64,000 nucleotides of DNA from Lacihabitans sp. LS3-19 (GTDB taxonomy: Bacteria; Bacteroidota; Bacteroidia; Cytophagales; Spirosomataceae), in NCBI RefSeq assembly GCF_024343575.1, contig NZ_RJUA01000127.1, positions 124,001 through 188,000 on the forward strand. Direction: 5' to 3'. Each line of letters starts with the position of its first letter. The first letter of the stretch is position 1. Position numbers and translations under genes: made by a program. Under the pieces are notes generated by a model. It did no database searches. It was given only the letters and a program-made list of their open reading frames with translations, and was not told the DNA's origin. This document shows, piece by piece, positions 27,634 to 41,000 of the stretch.

Positions 27634-28815
27634 TTATTTCCTACCAAAAGTACCGTAGTCCTTCATTGCTTTTTCTTTTATTTCCAATTGAATCTCGCGT
27701 GCTATTTTTACCCAGCCTATTCTATTATTTCTATATTTAAAAGCTAATAATTTAACCATAAATTTTGAAATATATGGAAAAAATGGAAGTCTACTTTTGG
27801 GCAGTCCTAAATTTCTGCAAGAATTTCTGCTAAGAAAAAACTGATTAAAAGATAAATTAGCCTCGTAAATAATCCATTTTTGAAATTTTGTGCCTGAAAA
27901 CTGTGGCTCTTTGGGGATATTTAAAAGCGATTGAGCAAGTGCAATAGCGTCTGCATCACCTTCTGGCTGGGTCATCGTCCAGATATAAAGAAGCCGAACA
28001 GCTTCCTGTCTATTGTGTGGCAGAAGCTCTGAAGGGATGCCTTGATAATGGCCTATAAATCGCCATAAATGAAAAAAACCTTCTTCTTCTTTTGTGCTTA
28101 ATTTATAGTTTAATCTTTCTAATCCTATCATAAATAGTAAAGAAAAACCCAGATTGGTGGCCATCATATCTGCGGCGTTTATCGGTAAACCCCAAGCTTG
28201 TGGATTCCACGCTGGATTTTTAAGAATATAATGTCTGGCCATCGCATGAACCAACCTTACTTTTAGAATTAAGCCAATTCCTTTCGTGCCCGATTTAAAA
28301 AGATTTTCCTCAATTACATTAACCCAAAACTCCGTAGTTTCTGAAATTCTTTTGCCTGCAACTTTTTTAAGTTCAGAGGTAAAAACCAAGGGTTTGTTTA
28401 CTGCTGAAGACTCATAGCCGCCCATTAAACTAAAATTACGAAGGACCAATAAGCCCAAAACGCCTGATCTGCGAGCGAAAGCAGCTCCATCTTCAAGTTT
28501 ATCTGCGTCTACCCATTCTGGAAAATTTAGACATTCTTTGAGCAATTGGCTGGTGTATGGATATTCCATAGCCAATTCAGGTTTATCTATTGCTTGGTTA
28601 ATAAATCCAAAAAGTTCTCCATGTGAAAAATCAGGCAGAAGCTCTTTAATAACAGATTCGCCTAAGTCATCACTTTGCAAATAATATTTTGAAAAAGCCA
28701 AAATCTCATCTTTTTCAGGCAAGTGTCCAAGTTTTGACAGTTCGGTTTTCCAATGAGGCTGTTGCCAATAGTGGCTAAAACTTTTAGTAGGATATTGGAT
28801 TCTTTCTAAATGCAT
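27634..28815 (-). CDS. MpaB/latex-clearing-type (DUF2236) oxygenase
   Basis: A 393-residue protein of the oxygenase MpaB family (DUF2236), distant relatives of the heme b rubber oxygenase Lcp. The conserved helical core includes FARRSGVLGLLVLRNFSLMG, TTEFWVNVIEEN, and KVRLVHAMARHYILKNPAWN, where the histidines are the probable heme ligands. WGLPINAADMMATNLGFSLL and FHLWRFIGHYQGIPSELLP follow. No signal peptide was seen. Family members cleave C=C bonds or are uncharacterised; the substrate is unknown. A luciferase-gene fragment lies just upstream. Confidence 0.85.
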   Translation of the reverse strand: MHLERIQYPTKSFSHYWQQPHWKTELSKLGHLPEKDEILAFSKYYLQSDDLGESVIKELLPDFSHGELFGFINQAIDKPELAMEYPYTSQLLKECLNFPEWVDADKLEDGAAFARRSGVLGLLVLRNFSLMGGYESSAVNKPLVFTSELKKVAGKRISETTEFWVNVIEENLFKSGTKGIGLILKVRLVHAMARHYILKNPAWNPQAWGLPINAADMMATNLGFSLLFMIGLERLNYKLSTKEEEGFFHLWRFIGHYQGIPSELLPHNRQEAVRLLYIWTMTQPEGDADAIALAQSLLNIPKEPQFSGTKFQKWIIYEANLSFNQFFLSRNSCRNLGLPKSRLPFFPYISKFMVKLLAFKYRNNRIGWVKIAREIQLEIKEKAMKDYGTFGRK

Positions 28816-28869
28816 TTAAAACAAAATAATCTAGCTAATAAAGTATGATTTTAATTAAGAAAACCTTCG

Positions 28870-28923
28870 CTCAAAGCATCTTTCAAAATCGAAAAAGACT
28901 TCAATTTTGCGTCCATATCATAA
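28870..28923 (-). pseudogene. 3'-end fragment of the luciferase-like oxidoreductase gene
   Basis: These 54 bases differ at only a few positions from 41911-41964, the 3' end of the intact luciferase-like gene. They encode [16 protein letters not shown], here continuing into a short different tail (EGFLN, stop). No ATG or upstream family sequence remains. It is on the same strand as the intact copy, immediately outside the giant gene. Confidence 0.85.
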
Positions 28924-29020
28924 CGTTCTTCAAAATTTAAAATCAACGGTAAAAATACTTATTTTTCATATAATTTATCAACATATAATAAAGCAAGCCG
29001 TTTTTTATTTAATTTATAAT

Positions 29021-32000
29021 TTAATCACAAGCCTTAATTTCGGCTTTAAATGTATGCTGCTTTTCAACTCTAAATCCAGGTAATAGCAGAATTGACTTGC
29101 CTGCTTCAAAAATGACAGTCGTTTTGGGTATTCCAGCAGAATGACCAATGACTTTGTCAGACTGTATATTGTTTAGTGATTTAATTTGTTCAAAACCTGA
29201 TACAATGTTATGGTCTAGCACCACATTAGGTACAGCCACTGCGAGCCTTAAAGTATCTATAGACACACAACCTTTAGCGTTATTATAGCTAAAGAAATAT
29301 TCTCCGCTGCTAGTAATGTTAACTCCATGCCAATTATATGATGTACATGTTGAGGCTATTTCAATGTTATTAGTACTCTGGTTGATAGTTAAGTCTAAAG
29401 TATCTACTGAAGCACAAGAAGAGCCATTGTCGTAAGCATAAGTATAAATTCCACTGATTGAATATTCGGTTCCATTCCATGTAAAAGGTAATTCTGAACT
29501 ACATAGCTCCTTTACTGTCTTATCATTTGATGGGGTATTTACAGATACACTTACGGTCTGTATTGCAGAGCAACCCATTGAGTTTGTAGCGGTAACCACA
29601 TAATCTCCAGATTTATTTGGATAAATATTGTTCGGATTTTGCTCAGTAGAACCAAAAGAAGCGGGTACAGATTTCCATGAATAGGTATGTTCCAAATCAG
29701 CAATTCCTGAAATAGAAATATCGTCTATAGCCCATTTCCCATAGGCCCATGAGCTAGAACTTGAGTAAAAATTAAACTTTAGTTTCACATCGCTTTCATC
29801 AAGGTAAGCATTCATTGAGTTGCTTTGATTTATAAAAGCATCAACATCGCCTAAATACAGCCATTGATTTTTACTATCTAAAACGTTCCAAGTGGAACCT
29901 CCATCTATAGAGACTTCGATACTCATTTTTTCATTAGAGCTTGAATTGCCAGAATAAAAATAATTAAAACTTAAGTCTGCTTCCTTTATACCTAAAGTGC
30001 TAAATGAAGGTGAAATCAACGAAGTGTTAGTTACAGATGTTTGGGAACCTTGCAAAATCGCACTTGTCATAAAAAACGGAGAATTGCTCGGACTATGATA
30101 AGTCTCATTTGTTTCGGAGTAGCCATCCAATCTTCTAATCCAAGGTGAGTGATAAATATCACCTCCTGTATTATTATTGAGTACCGTCCAATTATGGGTT
30201 ATAGCATCAAAACTCTCTTCTAATATTACACTAGAATTTGTTGAGGCGGCAGTTGACCAAAGATTAACAGACTCACCTAAACAAAGGACATTATTATCAA
30301 TGCCAGCGGTTAAACTAGTCACTATTGGATTAATGGTCAAAGCAAGAATGGCAGTACTGTCACAACCTGATGCATTATTTGTTATGAATTGATAAATTCC
30401 GCTTTTCGTATAATTGACACCATTCCAGGTATAATTCGCACAAGCGGTTATGGTAGCAAACGAACTGCTGATTTGCTTTACTGTAAGATTTAAAGTGGCA
30501 GCACTATCGCATCCTGCAGCATTTACTAAATGGGCTTTTTGACTTCCTGCAGTTTCAAATATTAGTCCATTCCATGTATAAGGTAATTCTGATGAACAAA
30601 TTGAAAGGTTAGTTGTAGATGTACTTACATCACCAGAAGTAAGCACCACAGAGGTAGTACCTATAGCAGAACAGCCATTAGACGAGCTGGCAGTTAATGT
30701 ATAAACCGTGTTTTCTGTTGGTAATAATCCTTTAGGGTTTGGGATACTTGAAAATACGCCAGAAGTACTTGAAGACCAACTATAAGTAATTGGGAATTCG
30801 TTTACTCCCTCTACTTTCACATTATCAATCGCCCAATCTCCATAATTAGATTCAAAAACGAAACGAATCTTTAAGGCCTCTTCTCCTAAAAAACTTTCAA
30901 GAGATAAAGTTGTTTTCTTGAAAGCGTTTGGCAGTCCTTCAGATTCCGAATCATTATAATATAAAGGAAACCAAGTTATTCCTAAATCTTTTGAAACTTC
31001 CACTTGAAGAGTATCGTATTGATATTCGTGGAATTGAAAGAAACTAAGTGTAGCTGATGTCAATCCTTCCAAACTAAAAACAGGAGACGTCAAACTGGTT
31101 TTTAGAAGGGCTTTGTCATAAGCTGTAGAAAAGTAGAATTGAGAATTGTCATTGCTATGTAAGCCACCAGAATATCTGCTGTAATTATTGTAAGCATCTG
31201 GTCTAAGCTTCCAATCTCCAAAATCAATGGAGTTTTTTGGTAAAATTTGCCAGTTAAAGGTTGTCCAGTCGTTAACCGGAGAATTAAAATCTTCAGATAT
31301 CAAGACAAAAGAATTTTTAGAATCGGCACTTGAAAACAAGTCAACTTCAGTTCCTGAGCAAATGGTGTTAGAACTTGCACTGACACTTAAGTTTTTGACG
31401 TCAGCGTTTATTTTTAATATTAACGTGGCGGTGTTATCACAGCCTTTGACATTCAATGTTTTATAGGTATAAGTTCCACTTGAGCTGTAGTCATTTCCAT
31501 TCCAAACAAAGGGCAAAAAGCCTTCACAAACTTCCATTATAGTCTCTGAAGTTGTTGCCTTATTTACTATCAGGTTTAAATTAGCTATACTGTCACAGCC
31601 TACTGAATTAGTCAGTATCGCAACTTTCCCTCCACCCTCTGTAAATGAAATACCATTCCATTGGTATGGTAATTCTGATTCACAAATACTAAGGTTATTA
31701 AATGAAGAACTATTTGAATTAACTACGACCTCTACTGTTTTTGTGGTAACACAACCAAAATTATTACCTATAACTAATGAATAAGTCGTGCTTTCTTCTG
31801 GGCTAATGTTTAGTGGATTCTGAATAAATGAAGTAAAATCGGTATTGGAAGACGTCCAGCTGTAGGTGTGGCTCAATTCACTTTGTGCCTTTATGCGTAC
31901 ATTGTCTATTGCCCAAAAACCATTTCCACTGGCATTATTATGAAACCTTAATTTAACTAGAGGCTTGTTCAGGTACCCATTTAAAGAAATTACTTGATTT

Positions 32001-35000
32001 GCAAAGTTTGAGGATGAGCCAACACTATTTACATTTTCTGCATAAATTGTATTCCAGGTAATTCCTTCATCTGTAGTAATTTGAACAGAGATACCATCTT
32101 CGCCATTATATTTCCAAAAGAAATGATGAAAATCTAAATTTGCAGACGTATAATTTTGTGTACTAAAGAATGGAGACTCTAAATAGCCTTTGCCGTTATT
32201 ATATGTACCTTCCTCATTAATATACATCTGCGAGTTATCATTGCTATGCAGGTTATATATTCCAGCAGTATAGCCATTTGGAACCAGCATCCAAGTGGGT
32301 GTTAAACTAACATCTTGCGTATTTAAATCAATATCAATCCAATTTGAGGAGCTACCTTCAAAATCACTTTGATGTAATGTACTATAGCCCAAACCATCAA
32401 AATTTGAACTTAAATTCACAAAATCTCCATAGCATATTGTAGCACTGCTAATTCCTGCAGAACCGGCCAATGGCTCAGGACTTAACTCAAGAATAACATA
32501 AGCAATACTATCACAGCCATTTTTACTTGTTAGGTTTGCAAAGTGACTTCCTGCTGAATTTATGCTTAAGCCGTTCCATAAAAAGGGTAACTCACTCGGA
32601 CAAATAACTGCTTTAGTATAGGAATAAAGTGCATCAAAAACGGTCAAATTTAAAATGGTGGTACTGTCTGAACCTGCTGAATTTGTGAGTATGGCGGACT
32701 GTGTTCCTGCATCAGTAAATGTTAATCCATTCCATGTAAAAGGCAGCTCACTTGCACAAATGCTCAAGTCGTTAACACTGCTCGTAGGTTTATGCACTTT
32801 AATTCTTACGGTATCTGATGTTACACAAGCCAGTCCATTAGAAATAGCCAGGATGTAGTCAATATCGTCGATAGGAGAAACAGATGCAGGGTTTTGAACA
32901 TTTGAATTAAACCCAGTAGGTTCAGAAGTCCATGTATAATTTAAATTTTGGTCGTGAGTCCCTTTCACGCTAACATTGTCTAAAGCCCAGAAAGAACCAT
33001 CTTCCACATGATAATAAAACCTAAGCTTAAGTTGTGCCTCATTTAAATATGCACTTAATGGAATGGTAGAATGAGTTAACTGGTTACTATAGCCCATATC
33101 AGTTGTTGCGGTATAAACATCTGTCCAGTTAGAACCATTGTCAGTACTAACTTGCACTTTGATAAATTCACCAGAGATAGTTCTTGCTAGAAATACTTGG
33201 TCAAATTCTAAGCTTAAATTATCGTAGCCATTGGTACTAAAAAAGGGTGATTCTAATTTTACATCTGTAATATTTCCAGAACCACTTACAGCATCACTTA
33301 TTATATATGGTGAACCGTCAGGTGTAATAATATTATCAACGCCACTTTCCTTAATTGTCCAATCGGCATTGCTAACCTGAGCTCCGGTTCCATCATTCAA
33401 CATCACCCAGTTTTCTAAAGGGAGATTGAAGGTTTCATTAATAATTTTTGAATTTGCTGAAGAAGTTAACACTAATGACCCTCCTAGGTTAATTTCAGAA
33501 ACCGACGATGAAGCTAGAACATCAAAAGGAAGTGAATTTACCTTTAAATTAAGAGTGGCTAGACTATCACAACCCTGTGCGTTTGTTAAACTAACTATAC
33601 TAGAACCAGACCTTGTCAAAACAAGACCGTTCCAATTATACGGTAATTCGTTTTCGCAAATGGTGGTATTGGTAATAGAGCTTGAGGTATTTAAAACCGT
33701 GAGGTTTAATGTAGCGTCACTTACACACCCACCATCATCAACAATATGTGCCGTTTGCGATCCCGCAGTATTAAAAGTGAGGCCTTTCCATAGATAAGGT
33801 AATTCGCTTGAACATATGGTCAAATCTATAGTGCTCACTTCTGTTAAGACCTCTACTGTTATTTTCTTCTCCGCTACACATCCCAAGCCATTTGTGGCTT
33901 TCAAAAAGTAGTCTGTGGTTTCTATTGGACTAATTTGAGCGGAAGGACTAAGAGCCGAGGAGGTGTAGCCAATTGGTATAGAACGCCATTGGTAGTTTTC
34001 ACCAAGCATAGTTCCTGATATTTCAATATTATCAATGGCCCAATGCTGACCAAAGGAAGCTTTATAAACAAACCTTAGTTTCACCGAAGACTCATCTATA
34101 AAATCGGTTAAGGCTATTACCTTGTTTTCAAAAGCATTTGCACTCCCAATATTTGAAGAATGATGCTGATATGCCAATTCCCAATTGACTCCATTGTCCT
34201 TGGTGATTTCTACCGAAATAGTATCGGTATTACTTATCTGTTTGAAATGATGATAAAAAGAAAGAGAGAAGTCGGTATAACCTACCGTGCTAAATGCTGG
34301 CGACTCTAAATAGGTTAAAGTTTTTGAACCCGCTCCTTGAGAATCACTATTGCTTAAGTAAAATACCGAATTGTCATTACTTCCAAACACGGTCGACTTA
34401 TAGTCATACGCATCTTGTTGTCTTTCCCAGTTAGCACTGGTAAAATTCCCTCCTATGCTTTGGTTTGTAGAAATCCATAGCACATTAGCATTATTAAAAT
34501 TTTCAGTCAAAATGACACTTTCAGTCAATAGAACATTGCTTCCGCTAAGGCTAACACTATTCCCATTGCATATTTGAATATCACTGGCGGTTGCTAATAA
34601 GTTTGATGGTATCGGATTGATTTTTAAGTTTAAAACAGCGGTACTGTCACATCCCTGATAATTGTTCAAAACTACAGTATATACACCTTCTGCTGTAAAA
34701 CTTTGTCCATTCCATGCAAATGGAAGTAGATTTTCACAAAGGGTAACCGTTGTGGTGGAATGTGGGATATGTAGTTCTTTAAGTTCTAAAACCACCGTAC
34801 TATCGCAGCCATTTGATCTAGTTAAATGTGCTGTTTGAATCCCTCCTTCTAAAAATTCAAGTCCACCCCAAGTATATGGAAATTCTGATGCACAAATTGA
34901 CTTCCTCAAAGTGTCTGTAGAATTATTTACCGTCAGTTCAAAAGAATTTAAAACGGAACAACCTAAACTGTTGGTCACATTAACACTGTAAGTTGTGTTT

Positions 35001-38000
35001 TCTAACGGCAATACCTTTTCAATAGGATTTTGTAATGCCGAGAAAACTTCACCACCGGCGATAGACCAAGCATATTGATTTTCTCTTAGAATTCCATTTA
35101 TGCTGAGCTTATCAATAGCCCACCAGCCTCCATTATTGGCTTTAAACCTGAAACGTATCATTACGCTCGGTTCATTTAGGAAGTTATTAAGTTTCACTTT
35201 TTCGGCCTTAAAACCATTCTCTGTCCCTACTGAAGACCTCTTAATTAATAACTTATTCCATTGCAAGCCTTGGTCTACCGAAACTTCTACAACAATACTA
35301 TCTGTCGGATTAAAAGCTTTGTAATAATGGTCAAATAAAATGTAAACAGAATCAAAACCAATGGTACTGAAGGGTTGAGATGAAAGAATAGTATGGGTAG
35401 TGCCACCTGATTGTGCACTAGAATTACTAAGATAAAACGAGCTAGCATCTGGGCTATGAAGTATACTAGGCCCTATGGAATGCCCGTCAGGTACCACCAT
35501 CCAAGAGCTATTTTCTGGCAAACCGCCCATACTTAAGTTTTCGGCTAGCATTTCAGTTGTTAGTCCGTCAAAATTCTGTGTCAAAATATTGACAGGTAAA
35601 CTTGGACTACTGCTTGAACTTAAGCTAATAGAATCTGCACCGCATAGCATGGAATTGTTAGCTGTTGCAATAACATTTAGAGGAACGGGGCTTTCATTTA
35701 TGGTTAGGGTTACTACACTGTCGCAGCCAAAAGCGTTTGTCAGTGTTATTGTTTTTGAACCTGCTTCTGTAAAAATTTGCTCTTGCCACTCAAAAGGAAA
35801 GTCCTCAGGGCAAAGGAATAAATTTACCTGGCTATTTGAGGTAGGAGTAACTTTTACAAATACACTATCTTGCGTTAGGCAGCCTTCCGTATTTGCGGCC
35901 AAGACTGTAAAGATTGTGCTTTCTTGTAAGTTTGTAATTTCTGGATTCTGTTCCGTTGAAGTGAAATTTCCTGTATTAGATGTCCAAGTAAACTTCTGTT
36001 TCAATAGTCCAGTAAACTTTACATTGTCAATAAACCACCAGCCTTTAAAGCCGGTTTCATGAAATTTAAATCTGATTTTTACATTTGGCTTTCCCGCATA
36101 AGAATCTAGATTAACCTCAGTAGCACTGAAAATTAATATAGAACTTCTAGTATAAACAGAATTCCAGCTTGCTCCGTTATTGTCAGAAGCCTCTATTTTT
36201 ATAGTAGCACCTTGATACAAGAAGTCTTGCTCAAAATTTAGTCTTAGCGTTTTATATGCTGAAGCATTTATTGTGGGAGATGTTAAATTTGTTGATGTCA
36301 AATTAGAACCAGATTCTACTATAGTATTCACACCTATAAACTGTGAATGGTCGCTACTTACCCTGTTTTGGTAACCTGCCGCATCATAAAACTTCCAGCC
36401 CGCATTTGATGTGCTATTATTGGTTATTGTCCAATCTGTTAATGGTGCATTAAAAGCCTCTACCAAGATTAATTGGGAAGCTCCGTCTTCTAAATTTGCC
36501 GAAAGGTTTATTAAACCTCCCGCACAAATAATAGTATCGCTTGCAGATACACCTACCAATGGAGAAACAGAAAGGTTAATAAAAACCGTACTATCGCATC
36601 CCAGAGCATTCGTCAGCACAACTGACTTGGTTGAACTTTCTGTAAAACTCAATCCATTCCAAGTAAAAGTGCTCAATTCTGAGGAGCAAATTGAAACATT
36701 CGTTTCTGAAGAATTTGAATTTAAAACCAAGTTAAGCGTCGCAATACTGTCGCAACCAATAACATTTTGAGTTTCAAAATTATAGGTTCCACTTTCTGTG
36801 TAGGTGGTTCCATTCCAGACATACTCATTACAGGCTACAACATTAGCAACTGAAGTAGAAGAAGCATTGACACTTAAAATCAAAGTAGCCAAACTATCAC
36901 ATCCCACACTATTTTTTAATATCGCAGTTTGGGATCCATCTACCACAAACGTAAGTCCATTCCATGTATAAGGTAGCTCTGATGAACATAAGGTTTGTGT
37001 AGTATTTGAAGTAGTAATTTCTCCTACTTTTGAAATTAATTGTTGCGAATCTGTAGATTGACATCCATCAATGTTTGTGACTGTTAAAAAAATTTCCGTA
37101 TTCTCGCCCCCCATTGTAAAGGTTGGGTCCTTTACATTTGAATTAAAACCAACAGGAATAGAAGTCCAATTATATACTACATCAACAGCACCGGTAATTT
37201 TTACATTATCTATAGCCCATCTTCCTCCATAACCGTCTGCTTTATGAATAAACCTTATTTTAAGCCCGTCTTCATTTAAATAGCCTGATAGTGGTATTAC
37301 TTTTTCTATAAACCTGTCTGATTGACCAATATCCCCTACCGAACTACCCGTTTTATTAGAATATTTATATAAAATTTGCCAAGTTACACCAGAGTTTCTT
37401 GAAATTTCAACCTTAATAGAATCATAAGAACCACCCTCAAAAGTATGGAAGAAACGTACTTCTGAAGAAGTATAACCTCGTGTGCTAAATTCTGGCGATT
37501 CTAGACTAACATTGGTTTCTACACCTGTGGCAGCATCGTAGGCACTACTTAAATAAAACTGTGAGTGGTCATCACTTTGATAAGTTCTAATATTTTTATA
37601 TAAATAATTATCTGGATAAATTATCCACGCTCCTTTTTGATCTGAATCTAAAACGTTTAAATTTTTCCTTTTCCAATCATTACTTAAATCGTTAAATTTT
37701 TCTTGCAATATTTTTGCAGAGTCTATTTTTAAAATTGGTGATAAAGAAATCAGTGTTCCTTCGCAGGCTGTGGAATAATTGGTTTTTATAATAACACCTT
37801 CTGATGACAACGATAGATTTAAAGTGGCAAGACTATCACAACCTACACTATTGGTAAAAGTAGCCGTTTGTGTTCCGGGTGCTGTAATGGAAATTCCATT
37901 CCAAACATAAGGAAAAGCAGAGCTACAAATGCTCTTATTGATAGTTGAACCCGTATCTAAAACTTTTAGACTTAAAGTGACGGAACTATCGCAGCCGAAA

Positions 38001-41000
38001 GCATTTGCCAAATGAGCTGTTTGGCTTTCTGTTTTTGTGAAGGTTAAACCATTCCAAGTATAGGGCAATGCAGATGAGCAGATTGAAACATTTTGGAAAG
38101 AAAAACTGTCATTAATCCCAAGTTTTAGGGTCGCCAAACTATCACAGCCTGCACCATTTACTAGTTTAACTGCCTGAATGCCAATTTCATCAAAAACAAG
38201 GCCATTCCAAGTATAAGGAAGCTCTGACGAGCAAATTTTAAGTTCGGTAAATGAAGAAGTATTTTTATTTACATTAACTGTAAACTCAGAAACAGTGCTG
38301 CATCCATATTCATTCATTCTTGCCACTTTATACGTGGCAGTTTCTGAAGGCGTGTAAGTATCTGGGTTTTGCTTGTTCGAGTTAAAACCACTAGGTACCG
38401 AGCTCCATGTTATTCTATCCGGAATAAATTCTGTATGAATTTTAACATCATCAATTGCCCAAAAAGAAAGAGAAGATGAGGTAAACTCAGTTTCGTAAAC
38501 AAACCTTACTTGTAATTGGCTCTCGTTTACATAAGCATCCAATGGTATTTCCAGGAGTGTCGGATTATATATACCGCTATTCCAGTTTTCTAGTAAACTT
38601 TTTGAAGTAGTCCAAGAGTCTTGAAACTCATTTCTCCGTTCATATAATTTAGCCCAATCTGTTCCATTTTTTGAAATCTCTATCCGAATAGCACTGTAGT
38701 TTTCAGTAATATTACCTGCATATAAATAAGCGGTATTTAAACTAAGTTTGGCCGTGGCCATTCCTGTGGTACTAAAAGCAGGTGATTCTAAAATGCTTCT
38801 GGTAGTACCTTTAGAGCCAGTTATTCGATTACTTTGTAAATTACTACTGACATAAACAAAAGATGACCGATCAGGAAATTGTATAGGTTTGTTAGAATAA
38901 TCACTGTAAATATGTTTATAACTGTCAGGTTTAATACTCCAAGCTGCGTTCTCTGGCGTTCCTCCTTTACTTTCATTTATTGTTTCCCAATTTCCAATAC
39001 CACTGTTGAAATTCATTTCCATCTCTACATAGCGGGTAGTGTCTTGCAATAAAGAACTGGCTGAAGAAAACAGATTAATACTTGTTCCTTCACAAATATT
39101 ACCGCTAACTGAAGTAGATGCAGTTATAGGTCCAGCCTTCCTGCCAATTATAATATCCCTTCCATTATCATTCCCTTGGGTGTAAGGTGAAGAGCCATTA
39201 ACCCTTACACGATATTTAAATCCAATTAGAAAGTTAGTCGGTATAATAGCCTCTATCTCGCCGCTTCTTGTTCCTTGTATGGTAGCTAGGACTATAGGAT
39301 TAGTGAAGGAGCCATTTGAATCGCTTAATTCCAAGGTAAATTGGTTTCCAGCATTAAAGGTTTTACAGCCAATCGAAAAAGGAACTTTGATGGTTTGTCC
39401 TTGACAAACGTTTGTAACAACACTTGTATTTATTTCTGTAAAGCTTGAGTTTTTTACAATAGTTCTTACTGTATTGTAATCTTCAATGGCATTACTACAA
39501 GTGGTGCCGGAAGAAATATTGGTAATGGTTATAAGAGAATTGTCTTTTACTAAAGCGGTATAAAAAGTCCCTATTCCGTTTTCAAAATCCAATTCAGCTG
39601 TTTTTCCTGTAAGTGATGGGCTGGATGAATTATACGTGATTACATATTTCCCATCTGGCATGTTCTTAGAAAATACGGTTACGGCCGAACTGGCAATTTC
39701 TCCACATACTCTAGAAGTAACTGGAGCAGATGTGAACTTGTAAACTGGGCAAGTGTAATACAAATTAACTACACCATCCGCACCTTTTCCGCCGTCTGTG
39801 CCCTCTCTAAAACCAAAATCGGCCATGTCGAATTTACTAATTATTAATATATCTAAACCTTCAAGTATTTTTTCAATCAAGTAATCTTGGATAATACCTT
39901 TCACTAAGTCCGCGACACCACCCGTTGACCCCGAAGTGGCTAACGAAACTCCAGTTTCTATAGCATTATTTATAGCCAATTGAGTTAGAGCATCATAGTC
40001 AATTATTTCTATTCCGCCCCCACCTCCGCCATCTCCTGGGTTGACACCGTCAGCTGTAGGGGCTCCTCCGTAAACTTTAATATATAGCTCCAAAGGCGAT
40101 TCCCCATAACTATAATTAAAACCATCTGAAGGTAACTCAACTGTACTATACCCTTTGCTACCATACGATAGGTGGCTGCCAGAGAAACCATATTTCCCTT
40201 CGTTTGCTAGTCCACCATTTCCACCTTTTAATTGAAAACTAGGCTCTCCAAATGATGCATCTGTATAGCAATAATCTGCTGTTTTAAAACTTACAGAAAT
40301 AGCATCTCCTTCATTGTTGGAGTTTTCTCGTATTTGGATTTGATTCATTTTCCCAGACGGCAATAGGTCTGTTATATCAATCCAATTCCTGCCTTTGGGT
40401 GTATGCAGTTCAGTTTGAAAAAGGCCTCGGTAATATGTTATGGTGTATCCATTATTTCCATTTACCTGATTCCAACTTAAAAGCGTGGAAGTACTGGTCT
40501 GACCGTAAAGTGAATACTGTGATATTTTAGAAGGACTACCAGAGATGTTCGTTTTAAATTTAGTGCTATAGTAAATGGCATTAGCTTCCACTCCATATTT
40601 CACACGACATTCATAGTCAGAGTCAGCATCCAAATTTTGAATTGTAATCGCAGAAACTTGATTATTTAGAGCATTGGCTGATAATACAGTCCAATTCGTT
40701 TCCGAAGATTTTTTAAATTCTACAATGGCGGTATTGCTGTTTTTATAAAGATTTACCACTATAACCTCTATTGAATTAGTGCATATATTTCCAAATGAAA
40801 CATTAGTGGGAGGTAGTTTAGATAAGTTGGTTATAACTTCTGAGGTTGTAAAACTTATTTTCCCAACATTAGGGTTACTTAAACCATTTTTAGGGCGAAT
40901 TATAATCTGCACATCATATAAAACCCCACTTTTCAAATCAGTTAGAATAGCTTTATTTTCGTTTACTTCGATTACATTTTTTTTGTCCAAGTTTGAGTAT

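Noticed and set aside
30177-36770. Many plus-strand open frames inside the giant gene
   Set aside because: They are antisense shadows of the repeated WNG and jelly-roll codons and repeat with the same spacing as the modules.
29230-38270. Regular repeats resembling a CRISPR-like array
   Set aside because: The repeats are coding, unequal in length and diverged at the DNA level, and no cas genes are present; they are protein modules.
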